The notes under the pieces were generated by a model that worked only from the letters and a program-made list of their open reading frames with translations, was not told the origin of the DNA and ran no database searches. A stretch of 64,000 nucleotides of DNA from Curvibacter sp. AEP1-3 (GTDB lineage Bacteria > Pseudomonadota > Gammaproteobacteria > Burkholderiales > Burkholderiaceae_C). Positions 25,969 through 36,112 of the stretch are shown here, piece after piece; position 1 is the stretch's first letter; each line of letters begins with the position of its first letter. Location: positions 1,426,001 through 1,490,000 of the forward strand of contig NZ_CP015698.1 in NCBI RefSeq assembly GCF_002163715.1, read 5' to 3'. The translations under genes and the position numbers were made by a program.

Positions 25969-26457
25969 TCACTCAGGTAAATACTTGCCAAAATCTTGCG
26001 GTAACAGGGGTTTGAGACCCTTGAGCGCGGCGCCGGTGATATGCGGCCCGGTGGCCTCAGTCCACCACACGCTGGTGTGCAAAGGCGTCATGCCCACCAC
26101 CACGGTCACTGCCAACAGCAGCAGCACCCCACGCACCAAGCCGAAACCGGCTCCCAACATGCGATCAGCCGGCCGCAGGCCCACCGCTGCAATGAGCTTT
26201 TTCACCAGAAAGGCCACCAAGCCGCCGGCAAAAATCGACGCCACAAACACGATCACGAAACCGGCTGCATAGCGGATGGCCTCACCCGCGCCTGACATTG
26301 ACAGGTGGGCCGCCACGTCCGGCGCAAACCACTGGGCCAGCACAAAGGCCACCGCCCAACTCAGCACCGACAACACCTCAAACACCAACCCGCGCCACGC
26401 CCCGACTACCAGGGACACCAGCAAAACGGCCAGAAAAATCCAGTCCACGGTGGGCAT
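25969..26457 (-). CDS. cvpA: CvpA family membrane protein
   Basis: The 162-residue protein begins WIFLAVLLVSLVVGAWRGLV, the conserved CvpA opening, and has four hydrophobic segments. CvpA is linked to colicin V production and envelope functions in other bacteria, with an unclear molecular role. It lies between the SPOR-protein gene and purF, a conserved order. Confidence 0.9.
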   Translation of the reverse strand: MPTVDWIFLAVLLVSLVVGAWRGLVFEVLSVLSWAVAFVLAQWFAPDVAAHLSMSGAGEAIRYAAGFVIVFVASIFAGGLVAFLVKKLIAAVGLRPADRMLGAGFGLVRGVLLLLAVTVVVGMTPLHTSVWWTEATGPHITGAALKGLKPLLPQDFGKYLPE

Positions 26458-26469
26458 GCCGGGCTCGCT

Positions 26470-27291
26470 TTAGAGTTCCAGAATCGCCGCAGGCAGGCTC
26501 AGCTTTTTGATCTTGTCGGCAGCCTTCTCGGCATCCGCCTTGGTGGCAAACGGACCTATGCGCACCCGTGTGCGCTGGCTATCTTTGGTGCCCACCACTT
26601 GGGTATAGGTCTTGAAGCCCGCTTTCTCTACCTTGGAGCGGGCTTCCTGCAGCTTGCCCGCCTCGGTGTAAGCGCCTACCTGCACCACGAAGCGGCCAGC
26701 ATCGGCTGAGGGCTTTTTGTCTGCCTTGTGGTCCGCAGGTTTGGCTTCTGCAGTCGGTTTGCCTTCCAACAGGGCTTGCGCTTTGGCTGCGTCTGCAGAT
26801 TTGGCATCAGGTTTGGCGGCTGCGGCGGGTTTCTCAGCGGGCTTCTCTACGACCTTCTCCGCCGGTTTCGCCTCGGGCTTCTTGGGCTCGGGCTTGGCTT
26901 CTGGCTTGGATTCGGGTTTGGCCTCCGGCTTGACAGCGGCAGTCTTGGTCTCCGTCAAGGCCACTTTGGAGGCCGGTGCGCTCGCGGCAGGCGCTGCGGG
27001 CTCTTCTCGCTCCTCGATCACCACGCCGCTGGCTTGGGTTGCGGCAGGCAGCGCAGGCGCGCCCAAGGGTCGGACTTTGCCCTTGTCCGGAATTTCGATC
27101 GGAATATCCACCGCAATCGGCCGCGGCTGGCTGTCAAACAGCAGCGGAAAGCCGACGACGCCGATCAGCACCAGCACGGCAGCACCCACCAGACGGTGGC
27201 GTGCGCGCCTGCGCATGGCCTCTACGCTCTCTGACGCGGTGGGTGGGGTGGGCTGTTCGTCGCCACCTTTGCGAAACTTGAAAAAGGCCAT
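26470..27291 (-). CDS. SPOR-domain membrane protein (DedD-like)
   Basis: The 273-residue protein has a short cytoplasmic start, one membrane helix around residues 34-50 (LVGAAVLVLIGVVGFPLLF), a long linker rich in alanine, lysine, proline and glutamate with PEAKPE-type repeats, and a C-terminal SPOR domain (RFVVQVGAYTEAGKLQEA onward). SPOR domains bind denuded septal peptidoglycan, so a role in cell division or envelope maintenance is likely. The gene lies between folC and cvpA, where dedD is found in many proteobacteria. Confidence 0.9.
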   Translation of the reverse strand: MAFFKFRKGGDEQPTPPTASESVEAMRRRARHRLVGAAVLVLIGVVGFPLLFDSQPRPIAVDIPIEIPDKGKVRPLGAPALPAATQASGVVIEEREEPAAPAASAPASKVALTETKTAAVKPEAKPESKPEAKPEPKKPEAKPAEKVVEKPAEKPAAAAKPDAKSADAAKAQALLEGKPTAEAKPADHKADKKPSADAGRFVVQVGAYTEAGKLQEARSKVEKAGFKTYTQVVGTKDSQRTRVRIGPFATKADAEKAADKIKKLSLPAAILEL

Positions 27292-27302
27292 GAGCGGAAG
27301 AC

Positions 27303-28661
27303 TTAAGGGTTCAGATGTTTGGCTTGCAGGCGTGGTGTGCCCTGTTGCAGAACGCCGCCCACGGTGTAGAACGACCCAAAGACCACGATTCTATCAGCGG
27401 GGTCTGCCGCAGCGATGGCGGCGTTCAACGCCTGCATGGGGTCGGCGTGGGTGGTGGCCGAGGCATCTTTACGGGTGTTTTGGGCTTGCCACTGGGCCTG
27501 CAGACTGGCGCCGCTGGCGGCACGCGGGCTGGGCAGGTCGGTGAAATACCAGCGGTCGATCATGGGGCCCACCTTGGCCAGCATGGGGGCCAAATCCTTG
27601 TCGGCCATGGCGCCAAAAATGGCGTGGGTGGTGGGGAAGAAGCCCATGGCATCCAGATTGGCCGCCAGCGCCGCCACCGAGTGCGGGTTGTGCGCCACGT
27701 CCAGCACCAGGCTGGGCTGGCCGGGAATGATCTGAAAGCGCCCGGGCAGCTCCACAAAAGCCAAGCCGTTGCGCACCGCCTGTGCCGTGACTGGCAGGCG
27801 CTCGCGCATGGCCGTCAGTGCGGCCAACACGCCCGCGGCGTTGACCAGCTGGTTCGCGCCCCGCAGCGCCGGGTAGGCCAGCCCGCTGTAGCGGCGCCCG
27901 CGCCCGGCCCAGCCCCACTGCTGCTTGTCGCCAGACACATTGAAATCCGTGCCCACCTGCCACAGGTCTGCGCCGATCTCCAGCGCGCGGTCCAGCACGC
28001 TTTGTGGCGGCACCGGGTCGCTAACAACAACCGGGCGCCCCGTGCGCATGATGCCGGCTTTCTCAAGGCCAATGGTCTCGCGGTCGTTGCCCAGCAGCTC
28101 CATGTGGTCCAGGTCGATGCTAGTGATGATGGCGCAGTCGGTGTCGATGATGTTGACCGCGTCCAGCCGCCCGCCCAAGCCGACTTCCAGAATCACGGCG
28201 TCCAGCCCCTCTTGAGACAGCGCCCACAGAATGGCCAGTGTGGTGAATTCAAAATAGGTGAGCGCAATCTCAGAGCATTTTTGGCACCTGGCGCCCTCCA
28301 CCTCTGCGAAAGCAGCTACAAATTTAGTAGCAGGCGCCGCCTCGCCCAGCAGCCGCATGCGCTCTTCAAAGTGCACCAGGTGGGGCGAGGTGTACACGCC
28401 CGTCTTGTAGCCGGCCTGCCCCAAGATGCTTTCCAGCATGGCGCAAGTGGAGCCCTTGCCGTTGGTGCCCGCCACGGTAAACACCGGGCAGCCAAACCGC
28501 AGCCCCAGGCGCTTGGCTACCTCTTGCACCTTGCCCAGCCCCAGCTCAATACCGTTGATGCCCTTGGGGTGCATGGACTCGATGTAGGCCAGCCAGTCGG
28601 CCAGGGGGGATTGCGCGGTAGGGTGAAGCAAAGACGGGGAGGTTGCGGGTGTGTGTTCCAT
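27303..28661 (-). CDS. folC: Bifunctional dihydrofolate/folylpolyglutamate synthase
   Basis: The 452-residue Mur-ligase-type protein has the P-loop VAGTNGKGSTCAMLE near residue 60, YTSPHLVHFEERM and the C-terminal domain with LDVAHNPHS. It adds glutamate to dihydropteroate and folates. The ATG at 28661 is chosen because the next upstream candidates lie against the divergent arsC-like gene. Residues about 111-125 (ATKFVAAFAEVEGAR) are encoded by a dispersed repeat between the ERM region and CSEIALTYFEF, and look like an insert. Confidence 0.93.
   Translation of the reverse strand: MEHTPATSPSLLHPTAQSPLADWLAYIESMHPKGINGIELGLGKVQEVAKRLGLRFGCPVFTVAGTNGKGSTCAMLESILGQAGYKTGVYTSPHLVHFEERMRLLGEAAPATKFVAAFAEVEGARCQKCSEIALTYFEFTTLAILWALSQEGLDAVILEVGLGGRLDAVNIIDTDCAIITSIDLDHMELLGNDRETIGLEKAGIMRTGRPVVVSDPVPPQSVLDRALEIGADLWQVGTDFNVSGDKQQWGWAGRGRRYSGLAYPALRGANQLVNAAGVLAALTAMRERLPVTAQAVRNGLAFVELPGRFQIIPGQPSLVLDVAHNPHSVAALAANLDAMGFFPTTHAIFGAMADKDLAPMLAKVGPMIDRWYFTDLPSPRAASGASLQAQWQAQNTRKDASATTHADPMQALNAAIAAADPADRIVVFGSFYTVGGVLQQGTPRLQAKHLNP
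28287..28331 (-). repeat. Dispersed 48-bp repeat, copy 4 (inside folC, sense)
   Basis: On the minus strand GCTAC-TAAATTT-GTAGC is followed by TGCTTTCGCAGAGG and ends GGGCGCCAGG. The first stem has the compensatory pair C-G in place of T-A. It is read in frame as ATKFVAAFAEVEGAR. Confidence 0.75.
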
Positions 28662-28709
28662 AGCGGGCGCCATTGTCGCCCACCGGCAATGCACTGCCAC
28701 AATAGAGGG

Positions 28710-29060
28710 ATGACCATTCTTTACGGCATCCCCAACTGCGACACGGTGAAAAAGGCCCGCACCTGGCTGACCGAGCACCATGTCACCCACGAGTTTCATG
28801 ACTTCAAAAAGCAGGGCGTGCCCGCCGACCTGCTGCCCGGCTGGATACGCGCCGTGGGCTGGGAAACGCTGGTGAACCGCAAAGGCACCACCTGGCGCAA
28901 GCTGGACGAGGCCACCCAAGCCGCCGTGGTGGACGCCACCTCGGCCGCCCAACTCATGCTGACCAATGCCAGCGTCATCAAGCGCCCGGTGGTCGTGTGG
29001 GCCGACGGCACCGTGACCGTGGGCTTCTCGGACGCGGCCTTCCAAAGCCGGGTGGCCTAA
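28710..29060 (+). CDS. ArsC/Spx/MgsR-family protein (YffB-like)
   Basis: The 116-residue protein has the thioredoxin-like opening ILYGIPNCDTVKKARTWL with a single cysteine at residue 10 and the KRPVVVW strand near the end. This is the YffB branch of the ArsC-like family, whose physiological role is unclear; arsenate reduction is not implied because neighbouring ars genes are absent. It is divergent from folC with 48 bases between the starts. Confidence 0.88.
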   Translation: MTILYGIPNCDTVKKARTWLTEHHVTHEFHDFKKQGVPADLLPGWIRAVGWETLVNRKGTTWRKLDEATQAAVVDATSAAQLMLTNASVIKRPVVVWADGTVTVGFSDAAFQSRVA

Positions 29061-29134
29061 AATCTCGCCTTTGCCTTGCTGCGCTGTGCCGCACGGGGCA
29101 CTGCCCTCCTCTCTTTACTTTTCCACGTTTGACC

Positions 29135-29461
29135 ATGACCACGACCCACTTTGACAACGTTTCCGTCACCACCAAAGCCAATGTGTACTTCGACGGCAAG
29201 TGCGTGAGCCACGGCTTCACCCTGGCTGACGGCACCAAAAAGTCGGTCGGCGTCATCCTGCCCGCCACCCTGACCTTCAACACCGGCGCACCAGAAATCA
29301 TGGAATGCGTGGGCGGCAGCTGCGACTACAAGCTCGACGGCTCTGACGTGTGGGTCACCAGCGGCGAAGGCGACAAGTTCAACGTTCCCGGCAACGCCAA
29401 GTTCCAGATCCGCGTGACTGAAGGCTTTGAGGCTTACCACTACATCTGCCACTTCGGCTGA
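29135..29461 (+). CDS. ppnP: Pyrimidine/purine nucleoside phosphorylase PpnP (DUF1255)
   Basis: The 108-residue single-cupin protein has the family pattern FDNVSVTTKANVYFDGKCVSH near the start and the later GSCDYKL, VPGNAKFQIRV and YHYICHFG. PpnP phosphorolyses several nucleosides in E. coli. It starts 74 bases after the ArsC-like gene on the same strand. The ATG at 29135 gives the usual length. Confidence 0.92.
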   Translation: MTTTHFDNVSVTTKANVYFDGKCVSHGFTLADGTKKSVGVILPATLTFNTGAPEIMECVGGSCDYKLDGSDVWVTSGEGDKFNVPGNAKFQIRVTEGFEAYHYICHFG

Positions 29462-29500
29462 TCTGCGGTTGCCCGGCGCCTGGTCGCCCGGTCCGTTTAC

Positions 29501-29547
29501 TCCTAATTTCATAGCTGCTCGCGCACATTCGGCGAGCGCCAGAGGCC
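29501..29547 (+). repeat. Dispersed 48-bp repeat, copy 5 (upstream of argG)
   Basis: TCCTAATTTCATAGC is followed by TGCTCGCGCACATTCGG and CGAGCGCCAGAGGCC. It fills most of the ppnP-argG spacer and supplies the ribosome-binding site of argG. Confidence 0.9.
29541..29545 (+). promoter_or_regulatory. Repeat-derived ribosome-binding site of argG
   Basis: AGAGG, the conserved end of the dispersed repeat, stands eight bases before the argG ATG, the same spacing as at ogt. No other Shine-Dalgarno candidate is near the start. Confidence 0.7.
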
Positions 29548-29550
29548 TAA

Positions 29551-30885
<1,335 letters not shown>

Positions 30886-30902
30886 GCCCCGGTTAACCCC
30901 CC

Positions 30903-30948
30903 AAAGACAAAGCCCGCCAAGTGAAAATTTGGCGGGCTTTGTCTTTTT
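30903..30948 (+). terminator. Rho-independent terminator after argG
   Basis: A perfect 18-bp stem (AAAGACAAAGCCCGCCAA pairing with its complement) encloses an 8-base loop and runs into five T. The near-perfect symmetry means it could also act on the minus strand. Confidence 0.92.
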
Positions 30949-31086
30949 CAGGAATACTGCGCAGAAACCACCGAAGGTCAACAGGCGCACCACAATTTAT
31001 GAATCCACCAAAAATGCCGATTTGATTGAAATACAGACGGCCCGTGGACTACACTCGGCACACCCATTCACACCAGGAGTTTCAGG

Positions 31087-31593
31087 ATGACCATTGCCAG
31101 ACGCCCCCTCATTGCCGCAGCTTGTGTATGGATGGCAGCACATTCGTGTGCTTTCGCCTTGGAGCCCGCCAAGGGCAAAGTGATCTTGACCATCACCGGC
31201 AAGGTGGCTGAAAAAAACAGCGCCGAGGGCGCCGCATTTGACCTTGCCATGCTGGAAAAACTGCCGCAGCAAACCTTCAGCACCAAAACTCCCTGGGACA
31301 AAAACCCCATCAAATTCAAAGGCCCTTTGCTGCGCGACGTATTGGCCGCAGCCAAGGCCAGCGGCACAACGCTCAAAGCTGCCGCCCTGAACGACTACCA
31401 GACCAGCATTCCGTTTGACGACGCCACCAAGTTCGACGTGATCGTGGCCCACCAGATGAACGACCAGGCCATTCCGGTGCGCACCAAGGGGCCGCTGTTC
31501 ATTGTTTATCCCTTTGATACCAAGGCAGAGCTGCGCTCCAACGTGTACTACGAACGCTCAGCCTGGCAGTTGAAGTCGATTGCGGTGGAATAA
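31087..31593 (+). CDS. Periplasmic SUOX-fold (molybdopterin-domain-like) protein, PruR-like, copy 1
   Basis: The 168-residue protein has a signal peptide ending near residue 24 (CAFA/LEPAKG). The mature part resembles the small molybdopterin-binding oxidoreductase domain (FKGPLLRDVLAAA, ALNDYQTSIP, GPLFIVYPFD, YERSAWQLKSI). It has no cysteine after the signal peptide, so the thiolate that binds molybdenum in true sulfite-oxidase enzymes is missing. Periplasmic PruR of Agrobacterium, a pterin-binding regulator with this fold, is the best functional model. It lies ten bases before a hybrid kinase gene; a second copy at 60908-61420 is about 82% identical in the mature part. Confidence 0.8.
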   Translation: MTIARRPLIAAACVWMAAHSCAFALEPAKGKVILTITGKVAEKNSAEGAAFDLAMLEKLPQQTFSTKTPWDKNPIKFKGPLLRDVLAAAKASGTTLKAAALNDYQTSIPFDDATKFDVIVAHQMNDQAIPVRTKGPLFIVYPFDTKAELRSNVYYERSAWQLKSIAVE

Positions 31594-31602
31594 GGGCTTC
31601 CA

Positions 31603-33531
31603 TTGAACGGCTCCAGCAAAAACAAGCGCTATCTGCTTTGGCTCGCCGTGGGCACCGGCGTGCTGGCGGTGGCCATGGCCATTTTGCTGGCCTTGCAGAT
31701 CACCCAGAAGCGGGCTATCGAGCGGGCCAACGACCTGGGGGCAGACTCCATCACGGCGCTGGTATTCCAGTTTGAGCGGGAGTTTTTGCGCTTCCGCCAG
31801 ACGCTGGAGGCCAATGTCATCCGCCCTGGAGCCCCAGACGCTGACAACCTGACCTTGCGCTATGACCTGTTTTTGAGCCGCCTGAGCCTGCTGCGCGACA
31901 ACCCGACCACAGACCTGATTACCCACCGGGCTGAGTACAAAAAGGCCATGCCCCATGTGGAGGAGGTGGTGCAACAGGCGGACCGCGTCATGGCGGCAAC
32001 CCCCTTGAACAAAAAAGACCTTGCCGATTTACTCAAGGAATTCAATACGGTAGGAGTGGATGTACAAGCCCTGAGCTTGGCAGCCACCTCGGAGATTGCC
32101 GCCCTGCTGGAGAGCCAGGACAAGACCATGCTGGAGCAGAACAACCAGATCATCCGCCTCACGCTGGCGCAGCTGGTGTTTCTGTTGATGGCAGCGGGCG
32201 CTTTGGCATTGCGCCAACGCCGCCAGGAGCAAGAACGTCAGGCCCTGGAAGACCTGACCCACGAGCTGCGGGAGGCACACTTCCGCGCTGAAGCCGCCAA
32301 CCGGGGCAAGAGCCAGTTCCTGGCCAACATGAGCCACGAGCTGCGCACCCCCTTCAACGGCATGCTGGGCATGATGAGCCTGTTGGAGAGCACGCCCCTC
32401 ACCACCGCGCAAACCGACTACATCAAGACTGCCAAAGGCTCGGCCAACCACTTGCTGACGCTATTGAACGACATATTGGATGTGTCAGCCCTCGAGTCCG
32501 GCAAGATGACGCTGAACCCCGAGCCGGTGCAGCTGCCAGCCCTGTTGAACGAGGTAAACGCGCTGATGCACCCGCTGGCGGTGGAAAAGCAGCTGAAGTT
32601 CTCCATCGTGGTGCAAGCAGAGCTGCCGGTCTGGGTGCTGGCGGACGCCACCCGCCTGAAGCAGATTTTGTTCAACCTAGTAAACAACGCGCTGAAGTTC
32701 ACCGACCACGGTGGCGTGACGCTGACCATCGTCTCCCGCCCCCGTACCGATGGCAACACCGGCTTGGCCTTTTTGGTGGAAGACACCGGCATCGGCATGG
32801 ATGACCATGTGTTATCCCGCCTGTTCCAGCGCTTTTACCAGGTGGACGGTGGGCTGGCCCGCAAGTTTGGCGGCACTGGCCTAGGATTGGAGATTTCGCA
32901 AACCCTGGCCCGCATGATGGGCGGTGCGATTGAAGTGGAAAGCACGCTGGGCAAGGGCTCGGTGTTCACCCTGCATCTGCCCTTTACCACCTGCCCTGCC
33001 CCGCCTGCGGCCGCAGCGCCGGTGAACATTCAATCGTTCGCCAAGCCTGCGCCAGTGGCCGCGCCCACCGATGCGTCTGCAAGCGAGGCGAGCGCACCAG
33101 CGACCGATGCACCGCCGCCTTTGAACGCGCTGCGCGTGCTGGTGGCAGAAGACCACCCGGTGAACCGCAAGTTTGTGGGCATTTTGTTGGACAAGATGGG
33201 CTGCAAAGCCACCTTCTGCGAGAACGGTCAACTGGCGGTAGAAGCGGCCGAGCGCGAAATGTTTGACCTGGTGCTGATGGACGTGCACATGCCCATCATG
33301 GACGGGCTGACCGCGACCCGCACCATTCGCGGGATGGCGGGCCCGATTGCGCAGGTGCCCATCATCGTGCTGACGGCAGATGTCATGAATGACGCCAAAG
33401 AGCAGGCGCTGGCCGCCGGCGTGAACGACTTTGTGACCAAGCCGGTGCAAATCGGCCAGCTGCAAGCAGCAATGCAAAAGTGCCTGGCTGCTGCAAATGC
33501 AGCACCTTCAGGTGCGGCGGCGCAGGCCTAA
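31603..33531 (+). CDS. Hybrid sensor histidine kinase (periplasmic sensor, HisKA, HATPase, REC), copy 1
   Basis: The 642-residue protein has membrane helices near residues 10-28 and 185-205 around a helical periplasmic domain, then HisKA with H245 (MSHELRTPF), an ATPase domain with NALKF and GTGLGLEIS, and a C-terminal receiver domain with D560 (LMDVHMP). It lacks an Hpt domain. The start is a TTG nine bases after the SUOX-fold protein stop; the next ATG would remove part of the first helix. Tight linkage suggests that the upstream periplasmic protein is its ligand-binding partner. It overlaps the convergent gene by 24 bases. Confidence 0.9.
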   Translation: MNGSSKNKRYLLWLAVGTGVLAVAMAILLALQITQKRAIERANDLGADSITALVFQFEREFLRFRQTLEANVIRPGAPDADNLTLRYDLFLSRLSLLRDNPTTDLITHRAEYKKAMPHVEEVVQQADRVMAATPLNKKDLADLLKEFNTVGVDVQALSLAATSEIAALLESQDKTMLEQNNQIIRLTLAQLVFLLMAAGALALRQRRQEQERQALEDLTHELREAHFRAEAANRGKSQFLANMSHELRTPFNGMLGMMSLLESTPLTTAQTDYIKTAKGSANHLLTLLNDILDVSALESGKMTLNPEPVQLPALLNEVNALMHPLAVEKQLKFSIVVQAELPVWVLADATRLKQILFNLVNNALKFTDHGGVTLTIVSRPRTDGNTGLAFLVEDTGIGMDDHVLSRLFQRFYQVDGGLARKFGGTGLGLEISQTLARMMGGAIEVESTLGKGSVFTLHLPFTTCPAPPAAAAPVNIQSFAKPAPVAAPTDASASEASAPATDAPPPLNALRVLVAEDHPVNRKFVGILLDKMGCKATFCENGQLAVEAAEREMFDLVLMDVHMPIMDGLTATRTIRGMAGPIAQVPIIVLTADVMNDAKEQALAAGVNDFVTKPVQIGQLQAAMQKCLAAANAAPSGAAAQA

Positions 33532-34473
33532 CAAGCCGTGGCCGGGCAGGCCGCGCTGCAGGTAGTCCATGGCAATGGGCTCCAGCGCTGCGGCTTGAAT
33601 GCCCAAGTCGATCAGCCCCGCCTCTGAGCCACTGGCCACGTTGTCCACCTTCATCGAATCGAGGTTATCGCCGCTCATGAGCGGCTCGCCGGGGGCGAGC
33701 TGCATCAAGGCGGCCTGCAATCGACCTGCCCACTCGGGCAGCGGAATCACCGGGCGGCCACGCCCTTCGGCAATGCCGGCCCATACCCCTGCGCCGTGCA
33801 CCAGCGCGCCCAGGGTGTAGACCTGCGGACCGCAAGCCTCCCACACACCAGTAGCCCCTGCCGCTGCACGTGCCTGCACCAAGCGCACTACGGCGGTGGC
33901 CACGTCTTCCACCCACACTGGCTGAAAGCGCGCATGGGCACCTGCGAGCGGCATGAAGGGGAACGCTTGCTGCAGCTTGGCAAACATGTTCAAAAACTTG
34001 TCTTCCGCCCCGAAGATGACGCTGGGGCGCAACACCGAAACGGCCAGAGCCGGATGGCTCAGGGCCAGCTCACCGCGGGATTTGCTGCGCAAGTAGCGCG
34101 ACGGCGCTGCGTCCGGCTGCTGGGGGTTGGCACCAAGCGCGCTGACATGCACTACATGCGGCACACCGGCAGCCACCGCAGCATGGGCCAGCTTGGCGGG
34201 CAGGTCCACATGCACTTTTTGAAATGCGGCCTCGGTGCCGTGGAGGATGGCGACCAGATTCACCACCGCGTCGTGCCCGGCCAGCGCCTGCTGCAAGGCC
34301 ACGGGCTCATGGACATTGAGCTCGGCAACCGTGACCGTGGGCAGGGTTTGCAGCTCACGCGCGTTGACGGCGCGCCGTGTAACTACCGTGACGGTGTAGC
34401 CCTGCTTGACCAGTTTCTGGACCACGTGGCGCCCGACAAAGCCAGTGCCACCGAGAACAAATATGTTTTTCAT
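33508..34473 (-). CDS. NAD(P)-binding protein, complex I NDUFA9-like SDR family
   Basis: The 321-residue protein begins NIFVLGGTGFVGRHVVQKLV, an extended-SDR Rossmann motif, and continues with DAVVNLVAIL, VHVSALGA and LRPSVIFGAEDKFLN, as in the NDUFA9-like branch of atypical SDRs. These proteins bind NAD(P)H; the bacterial role is unclear. Its 3' end overlaps the convergent kinase gene by 24 bases, and murB lies upstream on the same strand 45 bases away. Confidence 0.88.
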   Translation of the reverse strand: MKNIFVLGGTGFVGRHVVQKLVKQGYTVTVVTRRAVNARELQTLPTVTVAELNVHEPVALQQALAGHDAVVNLVAILHGTEAAFQKVHVDLPAKLAHAAVAAGVPHVVHVSALGANPQQPDAAPSRYLRSKSRGELALSHPALAVSVLRPSVIFGAEDKFLNMFAKLQQAFPFMPLAGAHARFQPVWVEDVATAVVRLVQARAAAGATGVWEACGPQVYTLGALVHGAGVWAGIAEGRGRPVIPLPEWAGRLQAALMQLAPGEPLMSGDNLDSMKVDNVASGSEAGLIDLGIQAAALEPIAMDYLQRGLPGHGLLGLRRRT

Positions 34474-34518
34474 GCAGACAGGGTAGCCCCTTCAGGCTTC
34501 TGACTGCAAGGCAGGGGT

Positions 34519-35589
34519 TTAGATGACCACCGGCTCGGGTTCCAGCAGGATGCCGAAACGTTCGTACACGCTAGTCTGTATGGCCTTGGCCAGGGTCATC
34601 ACTTCGCCGCCGGTGGCACCGTTGCCGTCCACCCCGGCACCACGGTTCACCAGCACCAGCGCCTGCTTTTCATAAACGCCGGCCTGGCCTACGGTTTTGC
34701 CTTTCCAGCCACAGGAGTCGATGAGCCAGCCAGCGGCCAGCTTGACTGAGCCGTTGTCCAGCCGGTAGTGCACGACCTTGGGGTCGCGGGCGATGATGTC
34801 TTCGCACTGCTCGGCGGTGACGGTCGGGTTTTTGAAAAAACTGCCGGCATTGCCGATGACGGCCGGGTCCGGCAACTTGGCGCGCCGCACTTCGCACACC
34901 CAGTCATAAATCTGGCGCGGGGTGGGCTCGGTCACGCCATGTTCGGCCATCTTGCGCTCGATATCTGCGTAGCCCAGCACCGGCTTCCACACCTTGGGTA
35001 AGGCAAAGCGCACACGCAGAATCAAAGCGCGGTCTTTCAGGCCCAAGGGTTGGTGCATGTCCATTTCCCCGCTGCTCGCGTGCTTGAACACCGAGTCACG
35101 GTAACCAAAGGCGCATTGCGCGGCATTCAGGGTGAAGACCTGGCCGGTTTGCAGGTCGATGGCGTCCAGCGAGTCAAAGCGGTCTTGCAGCTCCACGCCA
35201 TAGGCGCCCACGTTTTGCACTGGCGAGGCGCCCACCGTGCCGGGAATCAGGGCCATGTTTTCCATGCCGGGCAGGTTCTGGTCCAGCGTCCAGGTCACGA
35301 AGTCGTGCCAGTTTTCGCCGGCGCCGGCTTCCACAATCACCGCTTTAGAGGTTTCGCTCACGACTTTGAGGCCCGGCACCTCGACCTTGAGCACCAAAGG
35401 CTTCACGTCGCCTGTCAGCACGATATTGCTGCCACCGCCCAGCACAAACTTGGGCGTGGCGGCCCATTCGGGGTCGGCCAACAGGTCCCGGACGTCCTGT
35501 TCGTGGGTGATTCGGGCCAGGGCATGGGCCTTGGCGACGATACGGAACGTGTTAAACGCCTGCAGGGGAATGTTTTTCTCGACTACCAT
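34519..35589 (-). CDS. murB: UDP-N-acetylenolpyruvoylglucosamine reductase
   Basis: The 356-residue FAD enzyme has LGGGSNIVLTGD near residue 50, the FAD loop ALIPGTVGASPVQNVGAYG and the catalytic serine in GNAGSFFKNP. It reduces UDP-GlcNAc-enolpyruvate to UDP-MurNAc. The length is that of the E. coli type. It is divergent from yajQ with 37 bases between start codons, so the promoters of the two genes must lie close together or inside coding sequence. Confidence 0.96.
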   Translation of the reverse strand: MVVEKNIPLQAFNTFRIVAKAHALARITHEQDVRDLLADPEWAATPKFVLGGGSNIVLTGDVKPLVLKVEVPGLKVVSETSKAVIVEAGAGENWHDFVTWTLDQNLPGMENMALIPGTVGASPVQNVGAYGVELQDRFDSLDAIDLQTGQVFTLNAAQCAFGYRDSVFKHASSGEMDMHQPLGLKDRALILRVRFALPKVWKPVLGYADIERKMAEHGVTEPTPRQIYDWVCEVRRAKLPDPAVIGNAGSFFKNPTVTAEQCEDIIARDPKVVHYRLDNGSVKLAAGWLIDSCGWKGKTVGQAGVYEKQALVLVNRGAGVDGNGATGGEVMTLAKAIQTSVYERFGILLEPEPVVI

Positions 35590-35626
35590 TCCCAGATTGT
35601 CTCATTGCATTTTTTAGAGCGAGCCC

Positions 35627-36112
35627 ATGCCCTCATTTGATACCGTATGCGAAGCCGACTTGGTCAAGGTCAAGAACGGCGTAGAAAACACTGCCAAAGA
35701 AATCGGCACCCGCTTTGATTTCAAGGGCACCTCTGCCAGTATTGAAATCAAGGACAAGGAAATCACCATGATCGGTGATGCCGACTTCCAGTTAGAGCAG
35801 ATTGCCGACGTACTGCGCAACAAGCTCACCAAGCAAAGCGTGGATGTGCGCTTCCTTGAGTTCGGCGATTTGCAAAAAATCGGCGGCGACAAGGTCAAAA
35901 AAGTGGTGAAGGTACGCAACGGCATTGAGTCCGAACTGGCCAAGAAAATCCAGCGCCTAGTCAAAGACAGCAAGATCAAGGTGCAAGCGGCCATCCAGGA
36001 AGAAAAAGTGCGTGTCACAGGCGCCAAGCGCGATGACCTGCAAGCCACCATGGCACTCTTGCGCAAAGAGATTACGGACGTCCCCCTGGATTTCAATAAC
36101 TTCCGCGACTGA
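35627..36112 (+). CDS. yajQ: YajQ family cyclic di-GMP-binding protein
   Basis: The 161-residue protein begins [18 protein letters not shown] and ends FNNFRD, both strongly conserved in YajQ. Family members bind nucleotides, including c-di-GMP in Xanthomonas, where they act with a transcription factor. It overlaps the protease-like gene by one base (TGATG). A gene for a degenerate HD-type protein lies two genes downstream. Confidence 0.95.
   Translation: MPSFDTVCEADLVKVKNGVENTAKEIGTRFDFKGTSASIEIKDKEITMIGDADFQLEQIADVLRNKLTKQSVDVRFLEFGDLQKIGGDKVKKVVKVRNGIESELAKKIQRLVKDSKIKVQAAIQEEKVRVTGAKRDDLQATMALLRKEITDVPLDFNNFRD

Noticed and set aside
24411..26015. 534-codon plus-strand frame opposite purF
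   Set aside because: Antisense shadow of purF with biased composition and no domain.
31087..31593. Annotation as an active molybdopterin-dependent oxidoreductase
   Set aside because: The fold resembles that family, but the mature protein has no cysteine to ligate molybdenum, so a redox enzyme is unlikely.
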